Source: CAYXRK01 sp964467615
GTDB lineage: Bacteria; Hydrogenedentota; Hydrogenedentia; Hydrogenedentales; GCA-2746185
Reading direction: 5' to 3'
Assembly (NCBI GenBank): GCA_964467615.1
Contig: CAYXRK010000004.1
Span: 3,894 to 67,893, forward strand
Length of the DNA stretch: 64,000 bases
Of the stretch, positions 18,176 through 29,392 are shown one piece after another. Each line of letters begins with the position of its first letter. The stretch's first letter is position 1. The translations under genes were made by a program, and so were the position numbers. The notes under the pieces were generated by a model, which was not told the origin of the DNA, did no database searches, and saw only the letters and a list, made by a program, of their open reading frames with translations.

Positions 18176-19811
18176 TGATGACCTCCTTGCCGGTGTAGTT
18201 GTACGGCTCTTCGGTGACGACGGGCACGTCGTGGAAATTGTGCGCGTACGGGGGCGAATCGCACTGCTCCCATTCAAGGCCTTTCGCGCCCCAGGGATTC
18301 GCGCAGGCGCGTTTTCCGTAGAAGCATGACCAAATCAAGTAGCACGTGGCTGTCATGAAGCCCAATCCCAGCAGCGAGGCGCCTGCCGTGGACATCACGT
18401 TGAGCACCTGCCATTCCTCGGGATAGGCGTGGTAACGGCGGGGCATGCCCAGCCACCCAAGTATGAATTGCGGGAAGAAGGTGGCATTGAACCCGAAGAA
18501 GACACCTATTGCGGTCAGATTTCCAAGGAACCGCGGGTACATGCGGCCCGTCATTTTCGGCCACCAGAAATGGAGGCCGGCCATGAAGGCCATCACCATG
18601 CCGCCTACCATCACGTAGTGGAAGTGCGCGACGACGAAGTAGGTGTCCTGGAGCGGTATGTCCATCCCCATGGAGGCGAGGAACACTCCCGTCAGGCCGC
18701 CGACCGTGAAGAGGCCGATGAATCCGATTGCGTAGAGCATCGGCGTCTCGAAGATGACATTGCCGCCCCAGAAGGTGGTGGTCCAATTGAACACCTTGAT
18801 GGCGGAAGGCACCGCGACAAGCATCGTGAGCAGCGAGAACACGAGGCCGAGATAGAATGATTGGCCGGCCACGAACATGTGGTGGCCCCAGACGAAGAAG
18901 CCGAGTATGGCGATGCCCATGCTCGACGCCGCGACGAACGGGTATCCGAAAATCTTGTTGCGCGAGAAACACGCAATCACTTCGCTGATCACGCCCATTC
19001 CCGGAATGATCATGATGTACACGGCGGGGTGGGAGTAGAACCAGAACAGATGTTGAAAGAGGACGGGATCGCCGCCGTATCTGGGGTCGAAGAACCCGAC
19101 GCCCCAAACGCGTTCGAGGGCCACGAGGAACAACGTGATCGCGATGACCGGCGTACCGAGCATCATCATGATCGCGGTGGCGTATTGCGCCCACACAAAC
19201 AAGGGCAGGCGGAACCACGTGAGGCCCGGCGCGCGCATTTTGTGGACGGTCACGATGAAATTGAAGCCGGTAAAGATTGAGGCGAAGCCGGAGAGGAATG
19301 CCGCGGCAGCGGCCAAGAACACCTGCGAGTGGGCGTACTCGGTGCTAAGCGGAGCGTAAAAAGTCCAGCCGGTATCGACGCCGCCGAGCGCGACGACCGA
19401 TATCGCGAGTACACCCCCGAGGGCGAAAATCCAGTAGCTCAACAGGTTGATTTTGGGAAACGCGAGGTCCTTGGCGCCTACCATGATGGGGAGAAGAAAA
19501 TTGCCGAGCGTCGCCGGGATTGATGGAACAAGAAAGAAGAAGATCATGATCACGCCGTGGAGCGTGAACAGTTTGTTGTACGTATCCGGCTGGAACAGGT
19601 CGCCTTTGGGAGTGGCGAGTTCGAGGCGAAACAGCATGGCGAAGAGACCGCCAACCAGAAAGAAAACCGTGATCGTGATCAGGTACATGATCGCGATCCG
19701 CTTATGGTCCTGGGTGAAAATCCAGGACATAAACGAATAGTTATGGTTCCAGTAGTTTTTGGGTCTGGTCTCGATCGGATGGAGCGCCGAACGTTCAGCT
19801 ACAACTGCCAT
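18168..19811 (-). CDS. ctaD: cytochrome c oxidase subunit I, A2-type
   Basis: The 547-residue catalytic subunit has heme and CuB ligands in [10 protein letters not shown], the [13 protein letters not shown] segment, GHHMFVAG and the helix X pair [11 protein letters not shown]. In place of the D-channel glutamate (HPEVY) it has YSHPAVY, the hallmark of the A2 subfamily of heme-copper oxidases, where Tyr-Ser replaces that glutamate. It reduces O2 to water and pumps protons. It follows ctaC by 15 bases in the same operon. Confidence 0.96.
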   Translation of the reverse strand: MAVVAERSALHPIETRPKNYWNHNYSFMSWIFTQDHKRIAIMYLITITVFFLVGGLFAMLFRLELATPKGDLFQPDTYNKLFTLHGVIMIFFFLVPSIPATLGNFLLPIMVGAKDLAFPKINLLSYWIFALGGVLAISVVALGGVDTGWTFYAPLSTEYAHSQVFLAAAAAFLSGFASIFTGFNFIVTVHKMRAPGLTWFRLPLFVWAQYATAIMMMLGTPVIAITLFLVALERVWGVGFFDPRYGGDPVLFQHLFWFYSHPAVYIMIIPGMGVISEVIACFSRNKIFGYPFVAASSMGIAILGFFVWGHHMFVAGQSFYLGLVFSLLTMLVAVPSAIKVFNWTTTFWGGNVIFETPMLYAIGFIGLFTVGGLTGVFLASMGMDIPLQDTYFVVAHFHYVMVGGMVMAFMAGLHFWWPKMTGRMYPRFLGNLTAIGVFFGFNATFFPQFILGWLGMPRRYHAYPEEWQVLNVMSTAGASLLGLGFMTATCYLIWSCFYGKRACANPWGAKGLEWEQCDSPPYAHNFHDVPVVTEEPYNYTGKEVISV

Positions 19812-19826
19812 GACGGTTTCCTCGAC

Positions 19827-20846
19827 TTATGGGGCGGCCGGCGCGGGCGCCGGAGTTGCTTGGGCGGCCGATGGCTCGGCTTTCCCAATACTTTTGATAT
19901 ATGCGATGATGTTATTGATGTCTTCCGGGCTGAGCGTTTGTGAAAAATTGGCGGGCATCAGCGGGGTAAAGCCTTGCACGATGCTTTTCGCCGGGGTCAA
20001 TATCGACTCGAGAATATAGTCTTCGGTCGCGGTCACGGTCGAACCGTCGGTGAGCGTGATCTCAGACCCGAATACGCCCTTTAGGTCGGGGCATCGAGCG
20101 CCGGTTTGTCCGGTGTGGCAGGTGACACATCCTTGCATTTCGAATAGCGCCATGCCCGCATCGACCGGCGACAGTTTGGGCCCGCCGGCAAGCCATTGCG
20201 CGTAGTCGGCCAGTTCCATGACGTGGACCTTTCCGATCATCAAGCTATGTTCGGTGCCGCAGTACTCCGCGCAAAAGAGGTGGTAGACACCCACTTTGGT
20301 CGGCTCGAACCAGAGCTTGGTGTACTTGCCGGGAATGACGTCTTGCTTGACGCGAAACGCGGGGACATAGAAGTCGTGAAGCACGTCTTCGGAGGTCATG
20401 GTCAAGTTGACAGGACGGCCCACGGGAACGTGCAATTCGTTGACTTCGCGGACACCGTTGGGGTGTTGCAACTTCCACATCCATTGTTTGGCGACGACGT
20501 CGATCTCGAGTAAGCCATCCTTCGGCGTGTTGAGGTAGTCTTGAAAGAGCACAACCCCCCAAACGAAACATCCGAGGAACACGATTGTCGGGACGACCGT
20601 CCAGGTGATTTCGAGGATGGGCGCATGCAGAGCGTGTGACGGCCGCTCCACGCCTTCGATCTTTCTAAACTTGGCGCCCGCGTACACGATGAAGAAGAAG
20701 ATTCCGAACGTAGCGATCGCGGAAATAATGCAAAGGATATAAAAGAGTGGATCCACGCGGTACGCGAACGTGGACGCCTGTTCAGGGAACAGCGGAAAGT
20801 TCGCGAGCGTCCACCCGCCGACCTGTTGGATTGATTCGTCTTTCAT
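19827..20846 (-). CDS. ctaC: cytochrome c oxidase subunit II fused to cytochrome c (caa3 type)
   Basis: 339 residues. Two N-terminal membrane helices are followed by the CuA cupredoxin domain with FCAEYCGTEHSLM holding the Cys, His and Met ligands. A C-terminal cytochrome c domain contains CVTCH (about residue 235) and a distal Met region (FTPLMPANF). It accepts electrons and passes them to subunit I. The ATG at 20846 is chosen; the upstream extension overlaps the SCO gene and is Arg-rich. The Ala/Pro tail is low complexity. Confidence 0.95.
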   Translation of the reverse strand: MKDESIQQVGGWTLANFPLFPEQASTFAYRVDPLFYILCIISAIATFGIFFFIVYAGAKFRKIEGVERPSHALHAPILEITWTVVPTIVFLGCFVWGVVLFQDYLNTPKDGLLEIDVVAKQWMWKLQHPNGVREVNELHVPVGRPVNLTMTSEDVLHDFYVPAFRVKQDVIPGKYTKLWFEPTKVGVYHLFCAEYCGTEHSLMIGKVHVMELADYAQWLAGGPKLSPVDAGMALFEMQGCVTCHTGQTGARCPDLKGVFGSEITLTDGSTVTATEDYILESILTPAKSIVQGFTPLMPANFSQTLSPEDINNIIAYIKSIGKAEPSAAQATPAPAPAAP

Positions 20847-20866
20847 TGCCGGATGTTCCGTTCCTC

Positions 20867-21763
20867 TTAAGGTGCAGTAGCGCCGGATTTGGCTTCGGAC
20901 ACGGGGATACGCCCGGCGGCGGCCTTCTTGCGGTTCTGACGCCAATCAACGACCCAAAATGTCAAGAGCCCCAGGACCATGAATACCGCGCCGATGCGCA
21001 TCGCGCCGATCACGTAGAACCCGTATTTGCCCGAGGCTGGGTCGTACATGTAACACAGCAAAATGACTTTGTCCACCAAGTTCCCGATCTTCCCTTCGGA
21101 TGCTTGGATAAGTCCGAATTCAACATCGCGCGGAATGTACTCGACGCCGTAGAAGTAGTGCGATATGCGTCCCTGCGGGGTCAGCGCCATGATACCGGCG
21201 GCGTGAACATATTGTCCGGTCGCGGGGTCGAAGATGTACCGGTAGCCGACGGTCTCGGCCAGGGCGTCGATGTTTTCTTTCGTCCCAACGAGGAAATTCC
21301 AGCCGGCCTCAGCGCCGGGTTGGTTGAGTTGTTCGAGGTAGCTGGCGCGCTTTGCCTTCGCAAGTTCCGGCGTCTCGTTAGGATCGATGCTTACGGTGAT
21401 GACGTTGAAGTCTTCGCCGACTTTGTATTTCATCGCGCCGAGCACGATCTCGAGACCGTTCAGCATTTGGTTACAGAGCATCGGGCATTGGTAATACACG
21501 AGCGCAAGCAAGGCGGGACGATCTCCCACATAGTCGCCGAGCGTTACGTCTCTTCCGTCCTGGTCGATGAAATGAAGACCGAGGGGGACCTGGGCGTCCA
21601 AATTCTGCTCAATCTCGATGGCGGAGAAGCGCTCCGCCGGATTCGGCCCCTTGAGGGACAGCGGATCCAGGGGCGCCGGGACCTGCGCGAAGGCGAGCGC
21701 CGTCAACGCGACGGACAGTGCCACGCCGCAGAATCGAACGCGATATGTATGGATACTTGTCAT
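20867..21763 (-). CDS. SCO1/SenC-family copper chaperone
   Basis: 298 residues. An N-terminal signal peptide (ALSVALTALAFA) is followed by a thioredoxin-like domain with CPMLC as the copper-binding Cys-x3-Cys and a downstream His in VHAAGIMALTPQG. A C-terminal membrane helix (about residues 255-275) anchors it. SCO proteins deliver copper to the CuA site of subunit II, encoded by the next gene 20 bases away, so it fits as a dedicated assembly factor. Confidence 0.9.
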   Translation of the reverse strand: MTSIHTYRVRFCGVALSVALTALAFAQVPAPLDPLSLKGPNPAERFSAIEIEQNLDAQVPLGLHFIDQDGRDVTLGDYVGDRPALLALVYYQCPMLCNQMLNGLEIVLGAMKYKVGEDFNVITVSIDPNETPELAKAKRASYLEQLNQPGAEAGWNFLVGTKENIDALAETVGYRYIFDPATGQYVHAAGIMALTPQGRISHYFYGVEYIPRDVEFGLIQASEGKIGNLVDKVILLCYMYDPASGKYGFYVIGAMRIGAVFMVLGLLTFWVVDWRQNRKKAAAGRIPVSEAKSGATAP

Positions 21764-21766
21764 TTC

Positions 21767-22183
21767 TTATTGGGTAGATGTGGACACTGGGACTTCGGGG
21801 AGCGCGGGGAACGCGGGAAAGCGTCCGTCGTTGGCGATAATCTCCATCGCCTTGCTGACGGGGATGCGGAATATCTGCTGTTCGGCGCTGATCGTGCCGT
21901 ATGAGATCGCTTCGTGGTGCTGTTCGCCGCGAAGGACGGCGAGTTCCGCCGGCGGGTCAACCTGCAAACGCACGTCCGACTCCCAGGCTTCGTGTTCGGA
22001 TGCAAGTTTGCTGGGTTTGAAATCGGTTGTGGGCGGCTGGCGATTCAGAGCGCCCATGATTTCGACCCCGACGAAGAAAGTGATCGCCGTAGTGATGACG
22101 AGTCCCACGCCGACGACCACAATTTGCTTAAGGTGAACGTCGGATTTTTCGAATCGACCGTCGTTGGGAACGTGCTCATGCAT
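21767..22183 (-). CDS. small membrane protein of the ACIII-oxidase operon
   Basis: 138 residues with one membrane helix (about residues 18-40) and a soluble C-terminal part ending in a Pro/Val/Ser tail. Two segments resemble the proline-containing repeat seen in such proteins of ACIII operons (LQVDPPAELAVLRGEQ and IFRIPVSKAMEIIA). ATG 22183 overlaps the actF stop by 8 bp and is followed 3 bases later by the SCO gene. Its function is not known to me; accessory subunit or assembly factor is inference. Confidence 0.7.
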   Translation of the reverse strand: MHEHVPNDGRFEKSDVHLKQIVVVGVGLVITTAITFFVGVEIMGALNRQPPTTDFKPSKLASEHEAWESDVRLQVDPPAELAVLRGEQHHEAISYGTISAEQQIFRIPVSKAMEIIANDGRFPAFPALPEVPVSTSTQ

Positions 22184-23435
22184 GCTCGTGAATCTCCCCG
22201 TGGGCGGCCGCGTGCCCGCCATCGACCGCCTCGTACAACCGCGGATCGTTCAGGCTCAACAGCGGCCGCTTCTGCAATTGTCCGACAAAGAAGTAGAACC
22301 AAAGCGAGAACATGCCGCCGAGAACGCAGAGGTGCGTCAGGACGTCTTGCCAATAGATGCCGGGCGCATCGACGTGGAACGAGGGATTGATGACCCAGAA
22401 CACGTCTACGCAGCGCATGATGAGAATGTAGACGCAAATCTTCCGCAGGGTGGTGACCGATTTTTTGAAGCGGCGATGCAGCAGGATGTTCAGCGGAAGG
22501 AAGAAATGGAAGAACATCAAAATCACTGCGAGGATGTTGTGCTCGGGCGTCCAGCGGGCGATGTAATAGCTAATCTCCTCGGGCAGGTTCCCGGCCCAGA
22601 TAATCAGAAACGGCGAGAAGGACATGTAGGCCCACAGTACCGTGAAGGCCATCATTAGATTGCCGAGATGGTGGAAGTGCTCGACGCGCAAGTATTGCGA
22701 AAGCGGTTTCTCCTCGCCGATGTAGGACAAGATGATCGTCGAGAAAGCGAGTAGGGTAAGGCCCTGGCTGATCCACGTGTGCGGACCGTAGATGGTCGAG
22801 TACCACGACGGCTCGAGCGACATCATCCAGTCCAGCGGCGCGAAGGTCATCGTGATACACCACAACAACTGGGCCGGAGGACTCAAACGCCGGAAGTTGA
22901 GCGTGATGTTTACGTTCGCGGTGTCGTCGAGGCGCTTGGACCACGTGTTCAGAAGAAATGCCATGGATCCAAAGATCGTGAAATAGAGAGCGGCGCGCGC
23001 GGCCCATGCCTGCGGATTCAAGTACGCCGCCTTCAACTCGATGTTCTCCCCCATCGTACCCGAGGGATGGACCCAGGCGTCGTAGAGGTCATGCACGCCG
23101 GAGTTCGTCAGCGGACCCAACAGAATGGGGATGAACAATATCCCAACCAGCGGCAACACGCGCGTGTTGGCCTCAAGTATGCGTTGAATCACGAAGCTCC
23201 AGGCGCCGGAGGTCATGTGGTGAATAAACAACAGCGCGATCGAACCTATGGACAGGCCCGCGACAAGCACGAACGAGTAGAGCCACGCTTGCATGAAGCT
23301 GTCGTTCCACCGGTCACCGGTGCCGATCAGCACGCTCAACACCAAACCGAGCCCCAACAACACGGGGGCCGCGATGAAACAACGGCCGCGCCACCGTAGA
23401 AGGACCGCCGGCAATTTAACGTCACTAGTGGTCAT
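22176..23435 (-). CDS. actF: ActF, NrfD-like membrane subunit of Alternative Complex III
   Basis: 419 residues with about ten membrane helices, of the NrfD/PsrC-like fold that forms the quinol site in ACIII together with ActC. ACIII replaces the bc1 complex, oxidising quinol and reducing a cytochrome c or the oxidase directly. ATG 23435 (MTTSDVKL) is chosen because the upstream frame is Arg-rich and overlaps actE by far; as called it overlaps actE by 11 bp. Confidence 0.9.
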   Translation of the reverse strand: MTTSDVKLPAVLLRWRGRCFIAAPVLLGLGLVLSVLIGTGDRWNDSFMQAWLYSFVLVAGLSIGSIALLFIHHMTSGAWSFVIQRILEANTRVLPLVGILFIPILLGPLTNSGVHDLYDAWVHPSGTMGENIELKAAYLNPQAWAARAALYFTIFGSMAFLLNTWSKRLDDTANVNITLNFRRLSPPAQLLWCITMTFAPLDWMMSLEPSWYSTIYGPHTWISQGLTLLAFSTIILSYIGEEKPLSQYLRVEHFHHLGNLMMAFTVLWAYMSFSPFLIIWAGNLPEEISYYIARWTPEHNILAVILMFFHFFLPLNILLHRRFKKSVTTLRKICVYILIMRCVDVFWVINPSFHVDAPGIYWQDVLTHLCVLGGMFSLWFYFFVGQLQKRPLLSLNDPRLYEAVDGGHAAAHGEIHEHA

Positions 23436-24135
23436 GGGCCTGCTCTTCCTCGCTGCCTTGCGGCGCCTCGTGTCCGCCCTCGGCGGCCTGGCCGGACGGC
23501 GCGTGTCCCGCACCGTGGGTGTCCTCTTCAATAGGCGGCGGATTTTTCGCCGTCTCGATAACCGCTTCAGGGACGAGGCCGGCGGTCGCGTTCTGGCTCA
23601 ATTGCAGCGCGCGCACATACGCGGCAATGGCCCAGCGGTCCTCGACTTTGACCCTCGATGCGTAGCTGTACATCCGCCCGAAACCGTTCGTGATGGTGTC
23701 GAAAATGTAGCCGAGTTCGGCCTGGCGCAACCGGTCGATGTGGTAAGACGGGGGAGCGGGGAAACCGCGCTGGACGACGATGCCGTTGGCGTAGCCCGTT
23801 TCGCCGTGACAAACGATGCAGTAGATGTTGAAGCGCTCTTGGCCGCGTTTGAGCAAGTCAGCGGTCAGTTTGATTTCTGGCGGTAGGGTCTTGGCGAATG
23901 CGCCGTCTATCTTTCCCGCGTACAAGTGCTCGTTCGTGCGCGGCTGCTTGTATTGCACCGTTCCGACGACCAGGGGCCGCGCGGTCATTTTGTTGTCGAA
24001 GAACTTACTGCCTTCGTACGGCCTGTACTTGGCGTTGTTCCACATGTCCCAGTGGCATCCGCCCAGGCCCGCAATGAGCAGGGCCGCGGGAAGCAGGGGC
24101 CGCGCCGCGCGGGATATCGTTCTCATGCTCGTCAT
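23425..24135 (-). CDS. actE: ActE, monoheme cytochrome c lipoprotein of Alternative Complex III
   Basis: 236 residues. A lipobox (LIAGLGGC at about 20-27) predicts lipid attachment outside the inner membrane. The heme c motif CIVCH is near residue 106, with candidate distal Met in GRMYSYAS. The C-terminus is a His/Glu/Gly-rich low-complexity tail. ActE carries electrons from ActA toward the acceptor. Confidence 0.92.
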   Translation of the reverse strand: MTSMRTISRAARPLLPAALLIAGLGGCHWDMWNNAKYRPYEGSKFFDNKMTARPLVVGTVQYKQPRTNEHLYAGKIDGAFAKTLPPEIKLTADLLKRGQERFNIYCIVCHGETGYANGIVVQRGFPAPPSYHIDRLRQAELGYIFDTITNGFGRMYSYASRVKVEDRWAIAAYVRALQLSQNATAGLVPEAVIETAKNPPPIEEDTHGAGHAPSGQAAEGGHEAPQGSEEEQAHDH

Positions 24136-24190
24136 CGTTGTTACTCGACTCGTGTATTCGTTTCAGCGCCGCGCAAAGTGTCGCCGCGAA

Positions 24191-24757
24191 CTATGCCTCT
24201 TCGATTACTTCCGAAACCTGGAGCGGCTTGGGGACCAATCGCTCAAGGAAACTTTTCGTCTTGTGTTCATCGAACCTGGGATCGGCCGACTCGATGCAGA
24301 GGAAAAACCGATCACTCGTTGCGCGCTCGAAGTTCTTCGCATTGAAAATAGGGTGGTAGGGCATGGGAAGACCGTTCAACGCGAGCATGGAAAGGCCGCA
24401 GGTAAAGGCCCCGAACAGCACCATGCACTCGAAGGTAATCGGGATAAAGGCCGGCCAACTGAAATAGGGACGCCCGCCGACTTCATAGGTGTAGTGGTAC
24501 GCCATGCCGAAGGTTTGCAGTAGAAAGCCCGTGGCGGCGCCGGTCAGGCCCATGACGAGCGTAAGGAACGGCACCGCGGTCTTGTTGAATCCGATGCATT
24601 CGGCGAGGCCGTGGATGGCAAACGGCGAATAGGCGTCAAGCTGGCGGTATCCTTCCTTGTAGGCGGACTTTGCGGCCTGGACGAGGTTGTCCGGATCGTC
24701 GTACTCCGCGACGATCCCGTAGACCCTTGGTCCGCTATGTTCGTAGTGTCCTGACAT
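24191..24757 (-). CDS. actD: ActD, DUF3341 membrane subunit of Alternative Complex III
   Basis: 188 residues with two membrane helices (about 65-85 and 105-130) and the conserved GIVAEYDDPDNLVQAAK start typical of DUF3341. ATG 24757 (MSGHYEHSG) is chosen because the upstream extension overlaps actC. It lies 16 bases after actC in the order seen in other ACIII operons. Confidence 0.92.
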   Translation of the reverse strand: MSGHYEHSGPRVYGIVAEYDDPDNLVQAAKSAYKEGYRQLDAYSPFAIHGLAECIGFNKTAVPFLTLVMGLTGAATGFLLQTFGMAYHYTYEVGGRPYFSWPAFIPITFECMVLFGAFTCGLSMLALNGLPMPYHPIFNAKNFERATSDRFFLCIESADPRFDEHKTKSFLERLVPKPLQVSEVIEEA

Positions 24758-24773
24758 CGTCGAATACCCCAGG

Positions 24774-26192
24774 TCAATGATGGGCGCGGCCGGTTTGTTT
24801 GTGGTGAAGCACGCGAATCTCGTGAATCGCAATCATCGGCATGAAGCGGATAAACAGGCTCATGCAGAACGCGAAGAAGCAGAGCGTCCCGACGAAGGTC
24901 GCAATGTCCCAGAAGGTGCCGTGGTAGGTCCCCCACGCGGACGGCATGAAGTCGCGCGTGAGGCTCGTGACGACGATCACGTACCGTTCGAGCCACATGC
25001 CGACGTTAATGAACATGCAGATGACGAAGAGCGGAATCGGCGTGATGCGGAACCATTTGATCCAGAGCAACTGCGGCACCGCGACGTTGCAGAGGAGTAG
25101 CGCCCAATATGCCGGCCAATAGGGGCCGGTCATGCGGTTAAACATCATGAACCGTTCGTACTGGCTCCCGCTGTACCAGGAAAACATGGCTTCCATCGTG
25201 TATCCGTAGCCGACCACCATGCCGGTCGTCAACATGACCTTGGCCATCAGGTCGAGATGGCGCGTCGTGATCAGATGTTCGATTCCGTACCACTTGCGCA
25301 CCGGGAGGGCCATCGTCAACACCATTGCGAAGCCGGCATAGATCGCGCCCGCGACGAAGTAGGGCGGGAAGATGGTCGTATGCCAACCCGGGACGATGCC
25401 GATCGAGAAGTCGAAGCTGATGATCGAATGCACCGAGACGACCAGCGGTGTGCACAAGCCGGCAAGAATGATCGACGCATACTCGTAGCGGAACCAGTGC
25501 TTCGCCGATCCGCGCCAGCCCAGCGCAACGGCGCCGTAGGCCCGCTTCACCCACAAGTTCTTCGCGCGATCGCGCAACGTCGCGAAATCGGGGATAAGAC
25601 CTATATACCAAAACAGAATCGACACGGAACCGTACGTCGAGATCGCAAACACGTCCCACGCGAGAGGGCTGCGGAACTGCGGCCACAATCCCATCGTGTT
25701 CGGATACGGGAGGATGAAGAACCCGGCCCAGGGCCGGCCCATATGTATCAACGGGAACGTCGCGGCGCAGGCCACGGCGAAGATGGTCATCGCTTCGGCA
25801 AAACGATTGATCGCGTTACGCCAATCTTGCCGCAGGAGCATCAAGATCGCTGAGATAAGCGTGCCTGCGTGGCCGATACCGATCCACCAAACCAAATTGA
25901 TGATCGCCCAGCCCCAGCTAATCGGGACCGTTACGCCCCAAATCCCCGTACCCACCGCGAACAGATAGGTAATCGACATACCGAGCAGGCACACGCCCAT
26001 GAAACCGATCGTGAACGTAATCCACCATCCCGGAGGGTGCGGCTTTTCGATCACGATGGACGCGATATCGTCGGTAATCGAAGCGTACGTCGGCTTGCCG
26101 CCAATCAGCGGCGCGACGGGCGCGAGCTGCGGGTACTCGCTATTCCGCAGGATCCGCGGTCGATCTTCGATGGGTTTTTCAACGGTTGCCAT
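24774..26192 (-). CDS. actC: ActC, NrfD-like quinol-binding membrane subunit of Alternative Complex III
   Basis: 472 residues with about ten membrane helices. Landmarks are the GIGHAGTLISAIL segment in the second or third helix, the His-containing HMGRPW motif, and WYSGSQYERFM. In solved ACIII structures ActC binds quinol and contacts the ActB iron-sulfur domain. Only 2 bases separate it from actB. Confidence 0.93.
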   Translation of the reverse strand: MATVEKPIEDRPRILRNSEYPQLAPVAPLIGGKPTYASITDDIASIVIEKPHPPGWWITFTIGFMGVCLLGMSITYLFAVGTGIWGVTVPISWGWAIINLVWWIGIGHAGTLISAILMLLRQDWRNAINRFAEAMTIFAVACAATFPLIHMGRPWAGFFILPYPNTMGLWPQFRSPLAWDVFAISTYGSVSILFWYIGLIPDFATLRDRAKNLWVKRAYGAVALGWRGSAKHWFRYEYASIILAGLCTPLVVSVHSIISFDFSIGIVPGWHTTIFPPYFVAGAIYAGFAMVLTMALPVRKWYGIEHLITTRHLDLMAKVMLTTGMVVGYGYTMEAMFSWYSGSQYERFMMFNRMTGPYWPAYWALLLCNVAVPQLLWIKWFRITPIPLFVICMFINVGMWLERYVIVVTSLTRDFMPSAWGTYHGTFWDIATFVGTLCFFAFCMSLFIRFMPMIAIHEIRVLHHKQTGRAHH

Positions 26193-26194
26193 GG

Positions 26195-29100
26195 TTAGGC
26201 CCCAAGTTCCGGATTAGGATTCGTCAGCTTGGCCAGATACGTGGTCCGCGGGCGGTTGTTCAGGTCCGCCAGGATCGTGTAGTTACGCGGGCTGGCCTTC
26301 GACTTCGAGACGGCGCTCTCCGCGTCGTTGATGTTTCCGAAGACGATCGCCGAGGACGGACAGGCCTGTTGACAGGCGGTCGCGATTTCGCCGTCTCGAA
26401 TGTACCGGCCGTCCTTCTTCGCCTCGATGCGCGCGAAGTTGATCCGTTGCACGCAGTACGTGCACTTCTCCATCACGCCGCGCGTGCGGACGGTCACGTC
26501 CGGGTTGTACATTTCCTTGATCGTTTCCGGGTAGACGTGCGCCGCCCGAAACACGCCTTGGTTACGGGGAAACATGCGATCTCCCTGCTTGCCCAGCGGC
26601 GTGCGACTATAGTTGTAGTAATTGAACCGACGTACCTTGTAGGGGCAGTTGTTGGCGCAATACCGCGTGCCGATGCAGCGGTTGTACACCATGTCGTTCA
26701 GCCCTTCCTTAGAATGTTGTGTCGCGCCGACCGGGCAGACCACTTCGCAGGTCGCGTTCTCGCATTGCTGGCAGGGCACGGGCAGATGGCCGATCCGAGG
26801 ATTGTCCGGGGCGCCTTTGTAATAACGGTCGATGCGAATCCAATGCATCTCACGTCCGATCCGGACTTCCTTCTTCCCCACGACCGGGATGTTGTTCTCC
26901 GAACTGCACGCCACGATGCAGGCGTTGCAGCCGGTGCACTTGTTGAGGTCAATGGTCATTCCCCAACCGTAGTGCCCTTCGCCGTCCCAGCGTTTCTCTT
27001 CGTTGTCCAGCAACGTGTAGTCCTTGCCGAAATCGTGGAACCCTGTAGCGACCACGCTCCCGTGGCCGCCGTGCTCGTCGGCAGCTTCGCCGTGGCCGGG
27101 TTCGTCGTGGGCAGGCGGTTCGTGTTCGTTTCCGTCACCGCCGAGCGACGTTTCGTATTCGCGTTGAGTAAATTCGCGATGGATGCCTCGGTCTTGCGCG
27201 ACCTCGTGCGCCTCGCTTTGATAAATGTTGTGGTGTTCGTCCGTGCCCGCGAGCATGTAGTGGCCGACCGCATCGCTGACCTGAACGCCCCGAGCAATGC
27301 CCATGGCATCGGACGTGCGTACAGCGTAAACATTCGCGCCCCCCGATTCGCCAGGGATCACCGTACCCACGAGACCTGCCTTCGTCCGCCCGAATCCAAA
27401 GTGAAGTGCGACGACGTTGTCCGGCATCGCGGGTTGGACCCAAATCGGCGCTTGCACCGTGCGCTCGCCGACCGTGATCTCGACGAGGTCCTCATTGCGA
27501 AGTCCGCGGGCTATCGCGGTCGCGTAACCGATATAGGCCGCGTTGTCCCAGGTCAGGTGAGACATCGGCCGCGGCAATTCCTGTAACCAGGCGTTGCTCG
27601 CGTACTGGCCGTCCCAAATATACGGATCAGGCAGCAGCAGAAGTTCGAATCCTTCGCTCGCCGCGGCCTGCGATCCGCGAAGTCCGGAAATGTTGGCCGT
27701 GTATCGCGCCGGGCTCGCGGCGGTATTGGCGACGATTCCTTCGCTCAGCGCGTTACGCCAGTTCGCGTCGAAGCCTGTCTCGCCGAGGCGCGCCTTCCAA
27801 TACCCTTGTACGACGTCGTGGCTCGTTCGCTCCGTCTCCTCGATCAGCGCCGAGATGAACTCATGGACCGTCTTGCCCTCGTACAACGGCGCAACTAATG
27901 GCTGAACGAGCGACGCGGTACCCTCGTGCGCCCGCGCGTCGCTCCAGCTCTCAAGGTAGTGCAGCATCGGTGCGTGCCAATGGCAAAGCTCCGACGTCTC
28001 ATCTTCGTACAAACTCAGATGTGCGCGTAGCTCCACTTTGTCGAGTGCGGCAGCGAAGTCCAGATCCGCCGGAGCGTTGAAAACCGGGTTGCCGCCCACG
28101 ATCAACAACAACTGGACGGCGCCCGCGTTCATCTCGCCGACGAGCGTCGTGAGATCCGCCAATTGGTTGACCGGCTTCGCTTCGATGGGCGCGGTGTGCA
28201 GCAGGGATTGGCCATCGCTGCCGATTTGGTGGTTGATCGCGTGCGCCAACGCATGCACGACCGCGGGTTGGTGATCACCGGCGACCACTACGCCCTTGCC
28301 GCCGTTGGCCTTCAGGTCCTTTGCCGCGGCGTCTACCCACGCCGTTTCCTCCGCGGACAAACCCGCCGCTTCGGCGTCAAATTCCACAGTCACGCCCGCG
28401 GCCTTGGCCAACGCGAACGCGAGCGCTTCGATCCTCGAGGGCGCAACGGGGAGCCGATGGTCCGCGAAGGTCCCCGTATTGGTCGGCCAACTCTCGGCCG
28501 CGTAGATACGATGGATATCGCCGTGACTGTCGACCGAATCGCGGCGTTTCGAAAAGTCCTTCGCGTAGCGCACGTGCGCCGGGCCCGAGGAAAGGAAATC
28601 TGAATCGAGCGAAACGATCACGTCCGCGTTGTCGAACTTGTATACCGTCTCGACGTATTCGCCGAACGCGAGCTTCGCGCCTTCGCGGACGTTGTCGCGG
28701 CCTGCAGGCTCCCACTGCCGCCAACTCGCCTGCGGAAACGCCTTGTTGAATTCTTCAAGCTGCCACGCGAGCGTGGGCGACGTTACGGTCTCGGTCAGGA
28801 TGGAAATCCCCTTACCGCCGCCCGCCCGTAGATCATCGAGCTTGCCCTTGGTTTCCGCGACAAGGCCGTCCCAACCCGCGACGTAGCCGCGGTCCAGTAC
28901 CGACTTCGAACGGTCCGGATCGTACAGCCCGAGGATTGACGCCTGCGTGATGGCGTCAGTAGCGCCCAGCGACGACGGGTGCTCTGGCAGACCTTCAACT
29001 TTGGTGGGCCGGCCGGTATGGCTCTCGACAAGAACGCCATGGGCGTAGCCGCCATGCACAAACGCCGACGCGAAATAAACGGGAAGGCCCGGAACGATTT

Positions 29101-29392
29101 CCTCCGGCAACTTCACGTACGGATAGATCTTTTCGATCGGTTGCCGCGCGCACCCGGTCGTCACGCCGGCCAACGCGAGCGACGCGCCCATGACCTTGAG
29201 GAAGTTGCGGCGCGTAACGTCGGAAATCGGCGATGCCGCTTGCAAGGGGAATTCATCTTGAAGGTGCTTCTCGAAGGCGGGCGTTTGCGCCCATTCCTCC
29301 AGGCTGCGCCAATACTCGGGGCCACGCTTGCCCTGCAACGACTCGCGGACCTGGCCCATGGAATTCGCCTCGCTCGTATTCGTGTTGGTCAT
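26195..29392 (-). CDS. actB: ActB, fused molybdopterin-oxidoreductase-like and ferredoxin subunit of Alternative Complex III
   Basis: 1065 residues. A twin-arginine signal ([16 protein letters not shown], about residues 61-76) leads a large region homologous to molybdopterin oxidoreductases, which in ACIII is known to lack the cofactor. From about residue 840 a four-cluster ferredoxin domain follows, with cysteine groups [43 protein letters not shown] and CQQACP. A His/Gly/Glu-rich linker joins the two parts. The ATG at 29392 overlaps the actA stop as ATGA; an upstream TTG is less likely. Confidence 0.95.
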   Translation of the reverse strand: MTNTNTSEANSMGQVRESLQGKRGPEYWRSLEEWAQTPAFEKHLQDEFPLQAASPISDVTRRNFLKVMGASLALAGVTTGCARQPIEKIYPYVKLPEEIVPGLPVYFASAFVHGGYAHGVLVESHTGRPTKVEGLPEHPSSLGATDAITQASILGLYDPDRSKSVLDRGYVAGWDGLVAETKGKLDDLRAGGGKGISILTETVTSPTLAWQLEEFNKAFPQASWRQWEPAGRDNVREGAKLAFGEYVETVYKFDNADVIVSLDSDFLSSGPAHVRYAKDFSKRRDSVDSHGDIHRIYAAESWPTNTGTFADHRLPVAPSRIEALAFALAKAAGVTVEFDAEAAGLSAEETAWVDAAAKDLKANGGKGVVVAGDHQPAVVHALAHAINHQIGSDGQSLLHTAPIEAKPVNQLADLTTLVGEMNAGAVQLLLIVGGNPVFNAPADLDFAAALDKVELRAHLSLYEDETSELCHWHAPMLHYLESWSDARAHEGTASLVQPLVAPLYEGKTVHEFISALIEETERTSHDVVQGYWKARLGETGFDANWRNALSEGIVANTAASPARYTANISGLRGSQAAASEGFELLLLPDPYIWDGQYASNAWLQELPRPMSHLTWDNAAYIGYATAIARGLRNEDLVEITVGERTVQAPIWVQPAMPDNVVALHFGFGRTKAGLVGTVIPGESGGANVYAVRTSDAMGIARGVQVSDAVGHYMLAGTDEHHNIYQSEAHEVAQDRGIHREFTQREYETSLGGDGNEHEPPAHDEPGHGEAADEHGGHGSVVATGFHDFGKDYTLLDNEEKRWDGEGHYGWGMTIDLNKCTGCNACIVACSSENNIPVVGKKEVRIGREMHWIRIDRYYKGAPDNPRIGHLPVPCQQCENATCEVVCPVGATQHSKEGLNDMVYNRCIGTRYCANNCPYKVRRFNYYNYSRTPLGKQGDRMFPRNQGVFRAAHVYPETIKEMYNPDVTVRTRGVMEKCTYCVQRINFARIEAKKDGRYIRDGEIATACQQACPSSAIVFGNINDAESAVSKSKASPRNYTILADLNNRPRTTYLAKLTNPNPELGA

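Noticed and set aside
20747..21904. 385-codon plus-strand frame over ctaC and SCO
   Set aside because: Opposite two recognised genes, no domain.
26186..27586. 466-codon plus-strand frame opposite actB
   Set aside because: Antisense shadow of the clearly identified ActB ferredoxin region.
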